A DNA stretch of 15,353 nt. Origin: Methanosarcinales archaeon (GTDB taxonomy: Archaea > Halobacteriota > Syntropharchaeia > Alkanophagales > Methanospirareceae). The stretch lies in assembly GCA_016649585.1 (NCBI GenBank), contig JAENXH010000013.1, forward strand, positions 1-15,353, written 5' to 3'. Below the pieces are notes generated by a model that saw nothing but the letters and a program-made list of their open reading frames with translations, made no database searches and had not been told where the DNA came from. Both the position numbers and the translations under genes were made by a program. Below are positions 6,520-13,775 of the stretch, piece after piece (position 1 is the stretch's first letter; each line of letters starts with the position of its first letter).

Positions 6520-7503
6520 TCACACTCCTACAAAAGGCCCATATTTCTTTCTCACCCATTTCACGAACACCAGGTTTCCCACCATCAACGCTGCTACTAT
6601 AAGGAGTCCCAGTACGATACCGAATATCGCTGCCATATCACCGGTCGCTGTAAAGGCTGGTAATGCTGGTAAAAAGCCTCCGAGCTGCATCCCGACCATG
6701 CTTCTCCAGTTCTCAAAGAGAATGATGAGTCCGAAGGTCATTCCCGTAACCGGTCCGCCGAATTTCGCGCAAAAACCTGCAATGTCCTTCTGTGTCCGTA
6801 CACCGCACTCTGCGTATCGCGTGATCTTACCGTGGTAAACTACCCGCTTACCTTCGCCAAACGGTCTGTCTTGAAACTCTCGCTCCGCGCCATAATGGAC
6901 GTCCCCGGTAGAGGATCCTATCGCACCCACCGTAATCCCCCAGATGAACCCGAGTAGGGGTAGGGCAAACGGATGATTCAATGCTGGGTTCCCTGACAGA
7001 GTCCCTATGTTGCTCTGTATGTAAGCTATGCAGGTGATACAGAGTGTCGTCATAAACGCGTGCGCTCCAATCGGTATCAGATGTCCGTATAACACATCAA
7101 GATAGATTGGCTGCTGGAAACGCTTCTGTCCCGCTACTCTGCCGCAATGCGCTGTCGTCGAAAATATCATGTTGATCATTGTTGCCGCGAGTACCCCGAT
7201 GGGTATGGCCAGCACTGCCGCTTTCCATTCCTCACCCGGAACTAAGGGCTCAAACTGCCGCAATAGTAACCATGCTATCGTCCCCGCGGTTACGCAATAC
7301 ATTGCATTCGATAATGGCTCGCCTGAAATCGCTTTGTTAAAGAACCGATTTACCTGTCCCACCTGCGCCGCTAGCTGCACTTGCGAATTCGGATTGCTCT
7401 GAGATCCCATATCTGACTCCAAGTCCTCAAACGTACATGCTATGAACGCTAAGAACGCTATCACTAACATCCATGCAAAAAGCAATACTACTTCTATTGG
7501 CAT
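6520..7503 (-). CDS. mtrE: MtrE, polytopic membrane subunit, first gene of the mtr operon
   Basis: MtrE (327 residues) is the best-conserved membrane subunit of the methyl-H4MPT:CoM methyltransferase, which couples methyl transfer to Na+ export in methanogenesis and runs in reverse in methane oxidisers. Signatures are TFEDLESDMGSQSNPNSQVQ (27-46), FFNKAISGEPLSNA (54-67), and GAIGSSTGDVHYGAEREFQD (196-215), plus about six hydrophobic segments. It opens the operon E-D-C-B-A-F-G-H. The ATG at 7503 has no ribosome binding site, and a TATA box is centred only about 27 bp upstream, so its mRNA is predicted to be leaderless. That same geometry supports this start. Confidence 0.97.
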   Translation of the reverse strand: MPIEVVLLFAWMLVIAFLAFIACTFEDLESDMGSQSNPNSQVQLAAQVGQVNRFFNKAISGEPLSNAMYCVTAGTIAWLLLRQFEPLVPGEEWKAAVLAIPIGVLAATMINMIFSTTAHCGRVAGQKRFQQPIYLDVLYGHLIPIGAHAFMTTLCITCIAYIQSNIGTLSGNPALNHPFALPLLGFIWGITVGAIGSSTGDVHYGAEREFQDRPFGEGKRVVYHGKITRYAECGVRTQKDIAGFCAKFGGPVTGMTFGLIILFENWRSMVGMQLGGFLPALPAFTATGDMAAIFGIVLGLLIVAALMVGNLVFVKWVRKKYGPFVGV

Positions 7504-7525
7504 GAACGAGAAAAAGACAGGGGCA

Positions 7526-7535
7526 CCATATAAAG
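7526..7535 (-). promoter_or_regulatory. TATA box of the mtr operon promoter
   Basis: The minus strand reads CTTTATATGG, a good archaeal TATA element preceded by a purine-rich GAAAG (BRE position). Its centre is about 27 bp from the mtrE ATG, so transcription should begin at or within a few bases of the start codon. Confidence 0.7.
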
Positions 7536-7562
7536 CTTTCTATTTTTTCCGGTACAAAAAAT

Positions 7563-7582
7563 GGTTTTGATTGGTTTTAATT
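7563..7582. repeat. Tandem 10-bp repeat upstream of the mtr TATA box
   Basis: GGTTTTGATT is followed at once by GGTTTTAATT, identical in 9 of 10 bases and spaced by about one helical turn. It lies about 28-47 bp upstream of the mtrE TATA box, a place where an archaeal activator could bind two adjacent faces. Confidence 0.45.
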
Positions 7583-7644
7583 TACGCTTAAATAGCCATC
7601 GTTTTGGGTTGTAAACATAACCGAAATGGCTAACATAAGCCGGT

Positions 7645-7669
7645 GTGCTGAACGCGGAGAACGTGCTGA
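7645..7669. repeat. Direct repeat GTGCTGA, 18-bp period
   Basis: GTGCTGA occurs at 7645-7651 and again at 7663-7669 in the middle of the divergent region. This may be a regulator half-site pair, but seven bases is short and chance cannot be excluded. Confidence 0.3.
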
Positions 7670-7744
7670 GGTTTTATAGATAGCAGCCATATATTGACGT
7701 AAAAGCGTGTATCTATGTATGTATGTGCTTGTTCACCAAAAAAA

Positions 7745-7762
7745 CCGAAATGTTTATTAAAC
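7745..7762 (+). promoter_or_regulatory. BRE/TATA promoter of marker 14, overlapping a palindrome
   Basis: CCGAAATGTTTATTAAAC gives a BRE-like CCGAAA (7745-7750) and a TATA-like TTTATTAA (7753-7760). The TATA element lies inside an exact 11-bp inverted repeat, GTTTA-T-TAAAC (7752-7762), which could be an operator blocking TBP. Transcription would start near 7782, leaving a leader of about 40 nt. A second TATA-like GTTTATACC at 7771-7779 is an alternative. Confidence 0.5.
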
Positions 7763-7820
7763 GACGTTGTGTTTATACCTTAAGCATGTGCACTGCGAGC
7801 GCAAGGGAGCACAACCTATA

Positions 7821-9260
7821 ATGGGATTATTTACAAAGAGGCACCGGCCAAAATTATTGGAAACGGAAAAGATTCATTATTCTGAGTTGTATTATAGATT
7901 ACGACTGTCCCGCGGGGACCTCTCACTACGACCTATTTTTATCGTGGCTAGTGTTGAACTGGGGAACAGCACCACTAAGGCGATCTTAACCGCGACAGAT
8001 CTGAAAAGTGGACAGACCTATATCCTTGACAAGGCAGTAAAAATGACCCGTGAGGCCATATCTCCTCGCGAGGCTTTCTGCCATACGATAAGTATGGTTG
8101 ACCTTTCCGAGGACTCTATTGCGGAACTGGTGAAAGCGACGCTGCAGGAATGTACACGGTCCGCGGGAATAACCACCGCTGATTTGCATTTCGTAGTGCG
8201 CTCAACCGGTGTCACCGCATGTTTCTACAGAATAGATGAGGTCGCCGGGGTAATAAAAGCCTTGGCAAAAGGATGCATGCTTGCTGGTGTGCCGCCCCGG
8301 AAGATGATTTCTCCTATGACTATAGAGAACATCCCCCCTGATTTGAGGGCGTTTTCTCGGATGGAAAAGACTTATTTCGACGGCGCTGTGACCGGGGACC
8401 TCCCACCGGGGGGGGAGTCAATAGTGGGAAATGAGATGGAGGGTGAGCTTGTAACTGCTGGACTTAAGGAAGCGGCTAAATGGTTGGATGTTGATTATCG
8501 AAGCCCAGTTCTATCTTTAGATTTCGGCACTACCCTCGCAGGTAGAATAACCGATGATGGGTTGCCATACGCGCGTGTTATAGGGAGCTTTTGCGGCTTA
8601 GCCGGTGCGATACCTGATGCGGTGGTATCAAAGGTGGTGAACGTTAATTTCCCTTCGGTACTCGATTTAGCAAAAGCGAGTATCCGGGGGAAGAGAATAA
8701 GGAAGGAGGTAGTAAAAGGGTACGTAGAGGAGATCTTAGAGCATGTGCGCATAGAAAAAGTAAAAAATGGCAGCACGAGAATGGGTGGAATTCCGGTGAA
8801 TGTAGACGCAGCGGAGAGAAATGGCGTGGTGCTCATCGGAGTCGATGCGGGAGAGAACCTCTCAAATTTACCTAAAATAGCGGATATCGGTGTCGAACTC
8901 GTGAAAGATGAAGGGGGGCAATATATCATCCCGGTAATAGATGAGTTATCGGCGTGTGTAGTGGAAGATTTGGTGGGAATAGCGAATGAGGAGGGTTTAC
9001 TCCTGCATAACACGAAGATAGGGATAACCGGAAGAGCGGGAATAACGGGTAAAAAGCCCGAACTTTTGTTGGAGAAGCTAAGCGCATTATTTGGCAGAAA
9101 TATGGATAAAGAGGTGGTATTTGCAGACGATGCGCTGGCACGAGGTGCGGCAGTCCTTGGGAAGTGCATGCACCAGTTTGGAACCGTAGGTAACCCACTA
9201 GGGGGTATTCAAGGTCACGGATGTTTGTATGGCCAGCGGGTGAAAGTGCAGAAAAAATAA
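7821..9260 (+). CDS. mmp14: Methanogenesis marker protein 14
   Basis: The protein matches methanogenesis marker 14, a family restricted to methanogens and relatives whose function is not established. From the ATG at 7821 it has 479 residues. The N-terminal strand and turn VASVELGNSTTKAILTATD (42-60) and a second VLSLDFGTTLAGRI (230-243) look like phosphate-binding loops of the actin-like/activase (ASKHA) ATPase fold. The C-terminal DDALARGAAVLG (436-447) resembles the last helix of that fold, so an ATP-using activator role is a fair inference. Family segments such as LHFVVRSTGVTACF, AGVPPRKMISPMTIEN and NEMEGELVTAG are present. I prefer the ATG at 7821, with GGGAG about 11 bp upstream, to the TTG 54 bp earlier, whose extra residues look unlike the family start. 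It is transcribed away from mtr. Confidence 0.9.
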   Translation: MGLFTKRHRPKLLETEKIHYSELYYRLRLSRGDLSLRPIFIVASVELGNSTTKAILTATDLKSGQTYILDKAVKMTREAISPREAFCHTISMVDLSEDSIAELVKATLQECTRSAGITTADLHFVVRSTGVTACFYRIDEVAGVIKALAKGCMLAGVPPRKMISPMTIENIPPDLRAFSRMEKTYFDGAVTGDLPPGGESIVGNEMEGELVTAGLKEAAKWLDVDYRSPVLSLDFGTTLAGRITDDGLPYARVIGSFCGLAGAIPDAVVSKVVNVNFPSVLDLAKASIRGKRIRKEVVKGYVEEILEHVRIEKVKNGSTRMGGIPVNVDAAERNGVVLIGVDAGENLSNLPKIADIGVELVKDEGGQYIIPVIDELSACVVEDLVGIANEEGLLLHNTKIGITGRAGITGKKPELLLEKLSALFGRNMDKEVVFADDALARGAAVLGKCMHQFGTVGNPLGGIQGHGCLYGQRVKVQKK

Positions 9261-9268
9261 CATAACAA

Positions 9269-9284
9269 TCGAAATATATATAAA
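9269..9284 (+). promoter_or_regulatory. Strong BRE/TATA promoter for markers 17 and 7
   Basis: Right after the marker 14 stop, CGAAATATATATAAA combines a BRE (CGAAA) with a near-perfect TATA box. The predicted start is about 9300, giving a leader of roughly 45 nt that carries GGAG (9334-9337) before the ATG at 9345. Markers 17 and 7 can therefore be expressed separately from marker 14. Confidence 0.65.
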
Positions 9285-9344
9285 TTTGCCGGTGTTTTTC
9301 CTAAATTAGTGGATATGGTATAAGTACAAGTTAGGAGTGTTGAG

Positions 9345-9890
9345 ATGGAGGTAAAAGTTGAGGGGGGGGATGAATTTGCAAATGCATCTTACGAGAAGAT
9401 ATGTATGAGTACGTTTAGGGATGTAGGAGTGAGAAGTAGTTTAGACCTCGTTTACATGTATTGCAACCCGAAGGAACACGTTTTTATTGTCGCGGTTAAG
9501 ATAGGGCGGGTGGCAAGCCCGATAAAGGTAGGGGACATAACGCACCGAGAAGGGGAGACGTTAAGGATAACGAATGAGACATATGCACCTAAATTGCTTG
9601 CTCTGCTCTGGGAGATGTATGGAGAGCGAGTTCAGCAAATAAGCAGATTAGAGATAGGTTTTAAATTAGAGGAGAAGGAAGTAGACGAACTCAAGGAGTT
9701 GGTTGTCTATGATCCCAGAGAGGATTTAGTAGCGAGAATCTTGGATGGCATAGACCGGATAATCCCGGAAGGTGCAAGAGTCCGGTCTACAATCCCTTCT
9801 ACCGGTAGATTGACTATTATAGCCTCTGAGAATCCAATAGGGGATGATTGGAGGATAAAAGCGGAAGAGCTGGTGAGTGCGTATGTATAA
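9345..9890 (+). CDS. mmp17: Methanogenesis marker protein 17 (MCR activation complex component)
   Basis: The 181-residue protein matches methanogenesis marker 17 in length and in position directly before marker 7. Marker 17 has been found in the ATP-dependent complex that activates methyl-coenzyme M reductase by reducing the nickel of cofactor F430. Visible segments are VGVRSSLDLVYMYCNPKEHVF (split around residues 28-48), KIGRVASPIKVGDITHREGE and, near the end, PSTGRLTIIASENPIGDDWR. Only two Cys (residues 20 and 40) are present. Its start has a GGAG site seven bases upstream. The stop lies eight bases inside marker 7, so the two are translationally coupled. Confidence 0.88.
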   Translation: MEVKVEGGDEFANASYEKICMSTFRDVGVRSSLDLVYMYCNPKEHVFIVAVKIGRVASPIKVGDITHREGETLRITNETYAPKLLALLWEMYGERVQQISRLEIGFKLEEKEVDELKELVVYDPREDLVARILDGIDRIIPEGARVRSTIPSTGRLTIIASENPIGDDWRIKAEELVSAYV

Positions 9891-10776
9891 AATAATGATG
9901 TTTGAGGGAGGTGTGTACAAGTTTAACGAGTTGAAAGAGCTGATAGAGGATATAGGCGGGTTCATATTGCAAGAATCGGTTATGCAGACGGAGACAATGC
10001 TGCATTTAGCATTCCCTGAGGAGGAAGAGCGGGTTATCAGGGATAAAATAAAAGATCTGGGTGGTAAGTTCAAAGAGCTGCCATTAGCCGGTGCTGAGAT
10101 AGTAATAATAGTTCCTTCTCTTGGCAAACACCACGCTGTTGATCCCGCTTGTGATATAGCGGAATTTTTCAGGAGAAAGGGTGCGATTACCAATATGCTG
10201 GGTCTGGCGAGGGGTGTGGGGCAGAGGATTGCACAGATGACAGCGCAAGAGCGGGAGATAATAGAGGAGTTTGATGCCGCGGTATTTGTATTTGGCTGCT
10301 TTAAGGAGTGTATAGAGGAGAAGGTGCGGTTATGCGCAATGCTTGATGTGCCTTACATGGTAGTTGGGGGGCCATCTGACCTCGCGGTGGATCATTATGT
10401 GGGCGGAATAGGGAGGAAGACGGATAGAATGAGGAGAAAAGGTGAAATAGATATATTAGATGATATGACCGCGGAATTGGGAAAGATCGTAGATGATAGG
10501 AGGCGAGAGATAGAGGAAGACCCGTTAGCTGCTTCTCCTTTGTTTATAAAAGATATGATAGAGATGGTTATACCGCCAAAAGCAGGGGAGGAGTTACCGA
10601 TCATTATCCGATTAGATGGTTTACGAGTAAATATAGAGAAGGAAGATTTAGGAAGGATAAGGGAGGTTGAAATCGGTAAGAAGAAACTCTCGGAAATTTG
10701 TGATTTGAAAAAATCGTTGTTTAAGGGCTATTTGCTAAAGATTCGCACGGAAGCTGTAACAGGGAGTATTTATTAA
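9883..10776 (+). CDS. mmp7: Methanogenesis marker protein 7 (MCR activation complex component)
   Basis: The 297-residue protein matches methanogenesis marker 7. Family members co-purify with McrC and marker 17 in the machinery that activates methyl-coenzyme M reductase, where unusual iron-sulfur clusters have been described. Candidate cluster ligands are C90 (HAVDPACDIAEFF), C139 and C143 (VFGCFKECIEEK), C151 and C273. The segment GGPSDLAVDHYVGGIGRKTDR (163-183) is also typical. The ATG at 9883 fits the family start (MYK...GGVYK) and is preceded by GGTGAG at 9872-9877. A GTG six bases earlier is less likely. It overlaps the end of marker 17 by eight bases. The 46-bp gap to the convergent GGGP synthase shows no clear terminator. 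Confidence 0.9.
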   Translation: MYKIMMFEGGVYKFNELKELIEDIGGFILQESVMQTETMLHLAFPEEEERVIRDKIKDLGGKFKELPLAGAEIVIIVPSLGKHHAVDPACDIAEFFRRKGAITNMLGLARGVGQRIAQMTAQEREIIEEFDAAVFVFGCFKECIEEKVRLCAMLDVPYMVVGGPSDLAVDHYVGGIGRKTDRMRRKGEIDILDDMTAELGKIVDDRRREIEEDPLAASPLFIKDMIEMVIPPKAGEELPIIIRLDGLRVNIEKEDLGRIREVEIGKKKLSEICDLKKSLFKGYLLKIRTEAVTGSIY

Positions 10777-10822
10777 CCCAGACACCCCCGCATTTCCACT
10801 GGAGATAAAACTCTTACCTCAT

Positions 10823-11509
10823 TCAGGGAATGGTCTCAATAAACTTATCTATGTCGGTGTACACCACGTTTCCAACCACAATAACATCAGCATATCTCAG
10901 CATCTCGGCTGCGGTCACCTGAGAATCAATTCCTCCGCCGTAAAACAACGCTGCTTCGGTTAACGAGTCTCTTAGTCGCTTTACCAGGGTGGGGTCTCCG
11001 TAGGTTCCGCTATATTCCATATAAACGATAGGAAGCCGAAGATATTTCTCCGCATATCGTGCGTACGCGAGGACCTCATCTGAGGTTAAGTCTGTCTTCG
11101 ATTTTGTCAGTTTGGCTACAGCGGATTCGGGATTCATAACGATATACGCCTCGGGTATAACTTTTTCCCACTTTATTTTATGATTTAATATCCAATCCTT
11201 ATGCTTACCTACAATCCACTTCAAATCACCGGCGTTGAGGACTAAGGGCACGAAAATACTATCTACGAGGTCTCCATCCAAGACTGCTTCAGGAGTTGCA
11301 GGCTCCAAAATTTTTGGTATATCATAATCCTTCAGAAGTGATATGAGCTGACCTACATTTGTATCGGTGATGTTTTGAGTACCTGAGATCATAATGGCGT
11401 CTGTTCCACTACCCACGATGGTCTCCAAATCATCAGGCGAGAGAGATTTATCAGGATCGAGTTTTGTGATATGTTTCCAGTTTTTCCAAGGGTGTGTCTG
11501 TGGATTCAT
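10823..11509 (-). CDS. Geranylgeranylglyceryl phosphate synthase (PcrB-like, group I)
   Basis: The enzyme joins geranylgeranyl diphosphate to sn-glycerol-1-phosphate, the first ether bond of archaeal membrane lipids. The 228-residue protein is a TIM barrel with typical landmarks: KHITKLDPDKSL at the N-terminus (12-23), SGTDAIMISGTQNIT (34-48), the substrate-binding YMEYSGTYGDP (163-173), and the phosphate-binding loops YGGGI (190-194) and VGN (212-214). The HITKLDPD start and short length point to the group I/PcrB-like type of Archaeoglobus and some Methanomicrobia, not the longer group II form. The ATG at 11509 has no ribosome binding site; a TATA box about 27 bp upstream implies a leaderless message. 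It lies between marker 7 (convergent) and the ribosomal protein genes. Confidence 0.92.
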   Translation of the reverse strand: MNPQTHPWKNWKHITKLDPDKSLSPDDLETIVGSGTDAIMISGTQNITDTNVGQLISLLKDYDIPKILEPATPEAVLDGDLVDSIFVPLVLNAGDLKWIVGKHKDWILNHKIKWEKVIPEAYIVMNPESAVAKLTKSKTDLTSDEVLAYARYAEKYLRLPIVYMEYSGTYGDPTLVKRLRDSLTEAALFYGGGIDSQVTAAEMLRYADVIVVGNVVYTDIDKFIETIP

Positions 11510-11530
11510 CTCTTTTACGATTTAGAGCGG

Positions 11531-11540
11531 TATAATAAAA
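11531..11540 (-). promoter_or_regulatory. TATA box of the GGGP synthase gene
   Basis: The minus strand reads TTTTATTATA, centred about 27 bp before the ATG. Predicted transcription starts at or next to the start codon, as for mtrE. It also shows that this gene need not depend on the ribosomal operon upstream. Confidence 0.55.
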
Positions 11541-11588
11541 AGGGTTGTTTGTAGTAGATAGGTAATTGGTTTTTTACTCTTCTCTTCT

Positions 11589-12056
11589 TCAACGCATCTT
11601 ATGCAATAACTCATTTATTTTATCGCCATGATAACCGAGTTCCCCGCCTACTGTAAAGCTACGTTTAATACCTTTGTGGCCTTTTCTCGGTGGGTGAAGT
11701 CTGAATATCGGTTTGATTTTATAACACATCAAATCTTTCATCTTCACTTCACCCTCTAACAAAGTATGAGCAAGATCTTTTAATGAAGTAAAAGAAGTTT
11801 TTTCGTGTAAAAACTCTTCCGTTAACATATCACCCCCTTCTAATCTACCTCGATTTTTAAATAAACTCTCAAGATGGTCCTCAGATATCTCTCCCCAGGC
11901 CACGTAATCCTTCGCCTTAATTATCATTCCTTTGTTATAAGCATTCTCTTCCACGACTACACAGTGGTTTACTCTATGTAACCTGAGAAGTTCTAACGTA
12001 TGTTTTATCTCCGGCCTTATATTTACACTTCCCCTAAGCCTTATAATTGCGTACAT
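11589..12056 (-). CDS. rpl30p: Ribosomal protein uL30 (L30p)
   Basis: uL30 is a large-subunit ribosomal protein. The 155-residue length and the archaeal/eukaryotic-type C-terminal extension (PIFRLHPPRKGHKGIKRSF) separate it from the roughly 60-residue bacterial form. The N-terminal MYAIIRLRGSVNIRPEIKHT and LLRLHRVNHCVVV are standard. It follows uS5 by ten bases. In archaeal spc clusters uL15 and SecY normally come next, but here the cluster ends and a lipid gene follows. Confidence 0.96.
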   Translation of the reverse strand: MYAIIRLRGSVNIRPEIKHTLELLRLHRVNHCVVVEENAYNKGMIIKAKDYVAWGEISEDHLESLFKNRGRLEGGDMLTEEFLHEKTSFTSLKDLAHTLLEGEVKMKDLMCYKIKPIFRLHPPRKGHKGIKRSFTVGGELGYHGDKINELLHKMR

Positions 12057-12066
12057 TTTTTCTGCA

Positions 12067-12711
12067 TCACTCCAAAGTTTTCACTAAAGCGATTTTACGT
12101 AAAGCCTCGAATGTTGCGAACGCTTGGTTAAATGTAGTTCTGGTTTGTCCTTTTGTCTGGGCCCATACATCCTTAACACCAGAAAAATCTAATACACGCT
12201 TCGGGATATTACCTGTAGCCAGTCCAATACCTTTAGGTGCAGGTTTTAATGTTATCTCCACACTTCCGGCTTTTCCTACAACCTTAAAAGGGATCGAATG
12301 TGTCCCCCCACAGTTGCACTCCCAAGAACCACATCCGCGCTTAATATGCGTCATGTTCATTTTCGCGTCGCGTACCGCCTTCTCGATACCGCTACGCACA
12401 AGAGCGTCCTTACCCAAACCTATACCAATATAGCCATCCCGGTTTCCCACAATAACGCACACTCTGAACTTCACCCGCCTTCCTGAATCGGTCATTCTCT
12501 GAACAAGGTTAATATCCAAAACCTCTTCGCTGAGTTCCGGAAGAAGAGCATCCACAACTTGATACTCCTTTACAGGATAGTTAGAGCGAAGAGCATCTCC
12601 AAGCGTCTTTATTTCTCCGCTTTTCACCAGCATCCCTAACCGTGTTACAGGCACCCAAGCTTCTAAATCTCTCGCTCTCTCGCTCTCTCTTCTGTCCCTT
12701 CTTTGTGTCAT
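12067..12711 (-). CDS. rps5p: Ribosomal protein uS5 (S5p)
   Basis: uS5 is a small-subunit protein involved in decoding fidelity and mRNA entry. The 214-residue archaeal form is shown by WVPVTRLGMLVKSGEI at the N-terminus, VGNRDGYIGIGLGKDALVRS in the S5 core, the archaeal insert GCGSWECNCGGTHSIPF and the C-terminal PAPKGIGLATGN. Its ATG overlaps the uL18 stop (ATGA), so the two are coupled. The arginine- and glutamate-rich start (RRDRRESERARD) gives an imperfect GA/CT-rich DNA tract near 12660-12690. Confidence 0.97.
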   Translation of the reverse strand: MTQRRDRRESERARDLEAWVPVTRLGMLVKSGEIKTLGDALRSNYPVKEYQVVDALLPELSEEVLDINLVQRMTDSGRRVKFRVCVIVGNRDGYIGIGLGKDALVRSGIEKAVRDAKMNMTHIKRGCGSWECNCGGTHSIPFKVVGKAGSVEITLKPAPKGIGLATGNIPKRVLDFSGVKDVWAQTKGQTRTTFNQAFATFEALRKIALVKTLE

Positions 12712-13265
12712 TCTGTAGTAGACTCCACCTCTATCAAACTCTCACTATCACTCATTATACTATCTCTCACACTCTGGAACATATCAACAATAGAAGGGTT
12801 TTGTAAGTAAGTAGCAATGTGGGTCCCGCGGATACGATCGTCGGCCGGAAAAACCACAGGGTTATGTGGGATCGTCAACCCACTATCAAGAGCACCTTTT
12901 AATGCTGCATATACGTTAGATCCATGAACCGGTGTATGTAGACCTATATCAAGAATGGTATCATTAAAACCTGCTTCTTTTGCACGTTTGCCAAACAACA
13001 AACCTGTTAGATAAGCTGCAGGGCAGTTACATTTTCCGCCATCATACCCATATTTCGGAAGTTCGGATGACATAGCGGTAATAAGAGTTTTATCGCCGAT
13101 TTTATCAGTAGCGACCAGTTGCATCCTGATGTTTTTGTTGCTTTTTCTCACAACAACACGATGTTTTTTGCTGAACAACAGTTTCAGTCTTCTGCGGTAG
13201 TCAGTCTTACCTTCTCGTCTTCTTCTAAATGGGACGCGATAGGTTGGACCTCTTGCTCTTCCCAT
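12708..13265 (-). CDS. rpl18p: Ribosomal protein uL18 (L18p)
   Basis: uL18 helps dock 5S rRNA into the large subunit. The protein starts MGRARGPTYRVPFRRRREG and has the archaeal YRRRLKLLFSKKHRVVVRKS and GLHTPVHGSNVYAALKGALD segments. Its 185 residues end in an acidic, Ser-rich tail (SDSESLIEVESTTE). It begins directly after the eL19 stop and ends overlapping uS5. Confidence 0.97.
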   Translation of the reverse strand: MGRARGPTYRVPFRRRREGKTDYRRRLKLLFSKKHRVVVRKSNKNIRMQLVATDKIGDKTLITAMSSELPKYGYDGGKCNCPAAYLTGLLFGKRAKEAGFNDTILDIGLHTPVHGSNVYAALKGALDSGLTIPHNPVVFPADDRIRGTHIATYLQNPSIVDMFQSVRDSIMSDSESLIEVESTTE

Positions 13266-13730
13266 CTATTTAGCCTCCTCCCTTGTTAGCAGTTCATTTG
13301 CAGTTATATAATCATTTAAATGTGCCACCGACCTAAAATCTCCACCATTCGCTTTGTTATATAACCTTCTATAGGCGGTTTTATCTACGAACTCGTCACC
13401 ACGGAGTCCCTTCAATCTCCTACGTAACGCGCGAATTTTAGTTATCCACTTTTTTTTCCTACTTGCTCTTGCGCCTTTAGCACCTTTTCTAGAACCATGC
13501 CCTTTTCTACGACCTAAAGCTTTTTGTCTCGCACTTACTCTTGCTCTTCCTCTGCTTACACCTTTTTTCTGCTTTTCTACTATTACTCCTTCTTCTATCA
13601 AACCACGAACGTCCTCTCTCGTTATTGCTCCTGCTAAGTCTTCAGCAGCTTCGGGATCCATCCATACTCGCCCCTCACCGATCTTCAACACCTGTGCTGC
13701 AATCCTCTTCTGTTTTGCAAGATTTGCCAT
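13266..13730 (-). CDS. rpl19e: Ribosomal protein eL19 (L19e)
   Basis: eL19 is a large-subunit protein found in archaea and eukaryotes. The 154-residue sequence starts MANLAKQKRIAAQVLKIGEG, contains the very basic GRRKGHGSRKGAKGARASRK and the helix IRALRRRLKGLRG. It is the first ribosomal gene of the group and follows the LarA-like gene by 31 bp, with an AAGGAG site before the ATG. Confidence 0.97.
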   Translation of the reverse strand: MANLAKQKRIAAQVLKIGEGRVWMDPEAAEDLAGAITREDVRGLIEEGVIVEKQKKGVSRGRARVSARQKALGRRKGHGSRKGAKGARASRKKKWITKIRALRRRLKGLRGDEFVDKTAYRRLYNKANGGDFRSVAHLNDYITANELLTREEAK

Positions 13731-13761
13731 TGCCTCTTATCCTTACTCCTTCTTCTTCTAT

Positions 13762-13775
13762 CTATAAATTTATCG
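13762..13775 (-). promoter_or_regulatory. Possible internal TATA box for the ribosomal genes
   Basis: The minus strand reads ATAAATTTATAG across the end of the LarA-like gene, about 38 bp before the eL19 ATG. It would leave a leader of about 12 nt, so part of the AAGGAG site might lie near the 5' end. The call is uncertain because the bases are also coding. Confidence 0.35.

Larger units (their letters stand above)
7504..7820. other. Divergent intergenic region between mtrE and marker 14
   Basis: This 317-bp region has no gene I can support. It carries the mtr TATA box near its left end and the marker-14 promoter near its right end. In between are a tandem 10-bp repeat (7563-7582), a 7-bp direct repeat spaced by 18 bp (7645-7651 and 7663-7669), two copies of ACCGAAATG (7620-7628 and 7744-7752), a short TATG microrepeat near 7714-7726, and an 11-bp palindrome (7752-7762). 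A 17-codon frame from 7626 has no ribosome binding site and is not called. The density of repeats suggests regulator binding and joint control of both sides. Confidence 0.55.

Noticed and set aside
7626..7679. 17-codon ORF in the divergent region, starting at an ACCGAAATG repeat
   Set aside because: No ribosome binding site, no TATA box at a suitable distance, and too short to judge.
8495..9169. 224-codon minus-strand ORF inside marker 14
   Set aside because: Antisense to a conserved gene and without motif or start signals.
12660..12690. GA/CT-rich simple repeat
   Set aside because: It lies within uS5 and encodes its charged Arg/Glu/Ser start; explained by coding.
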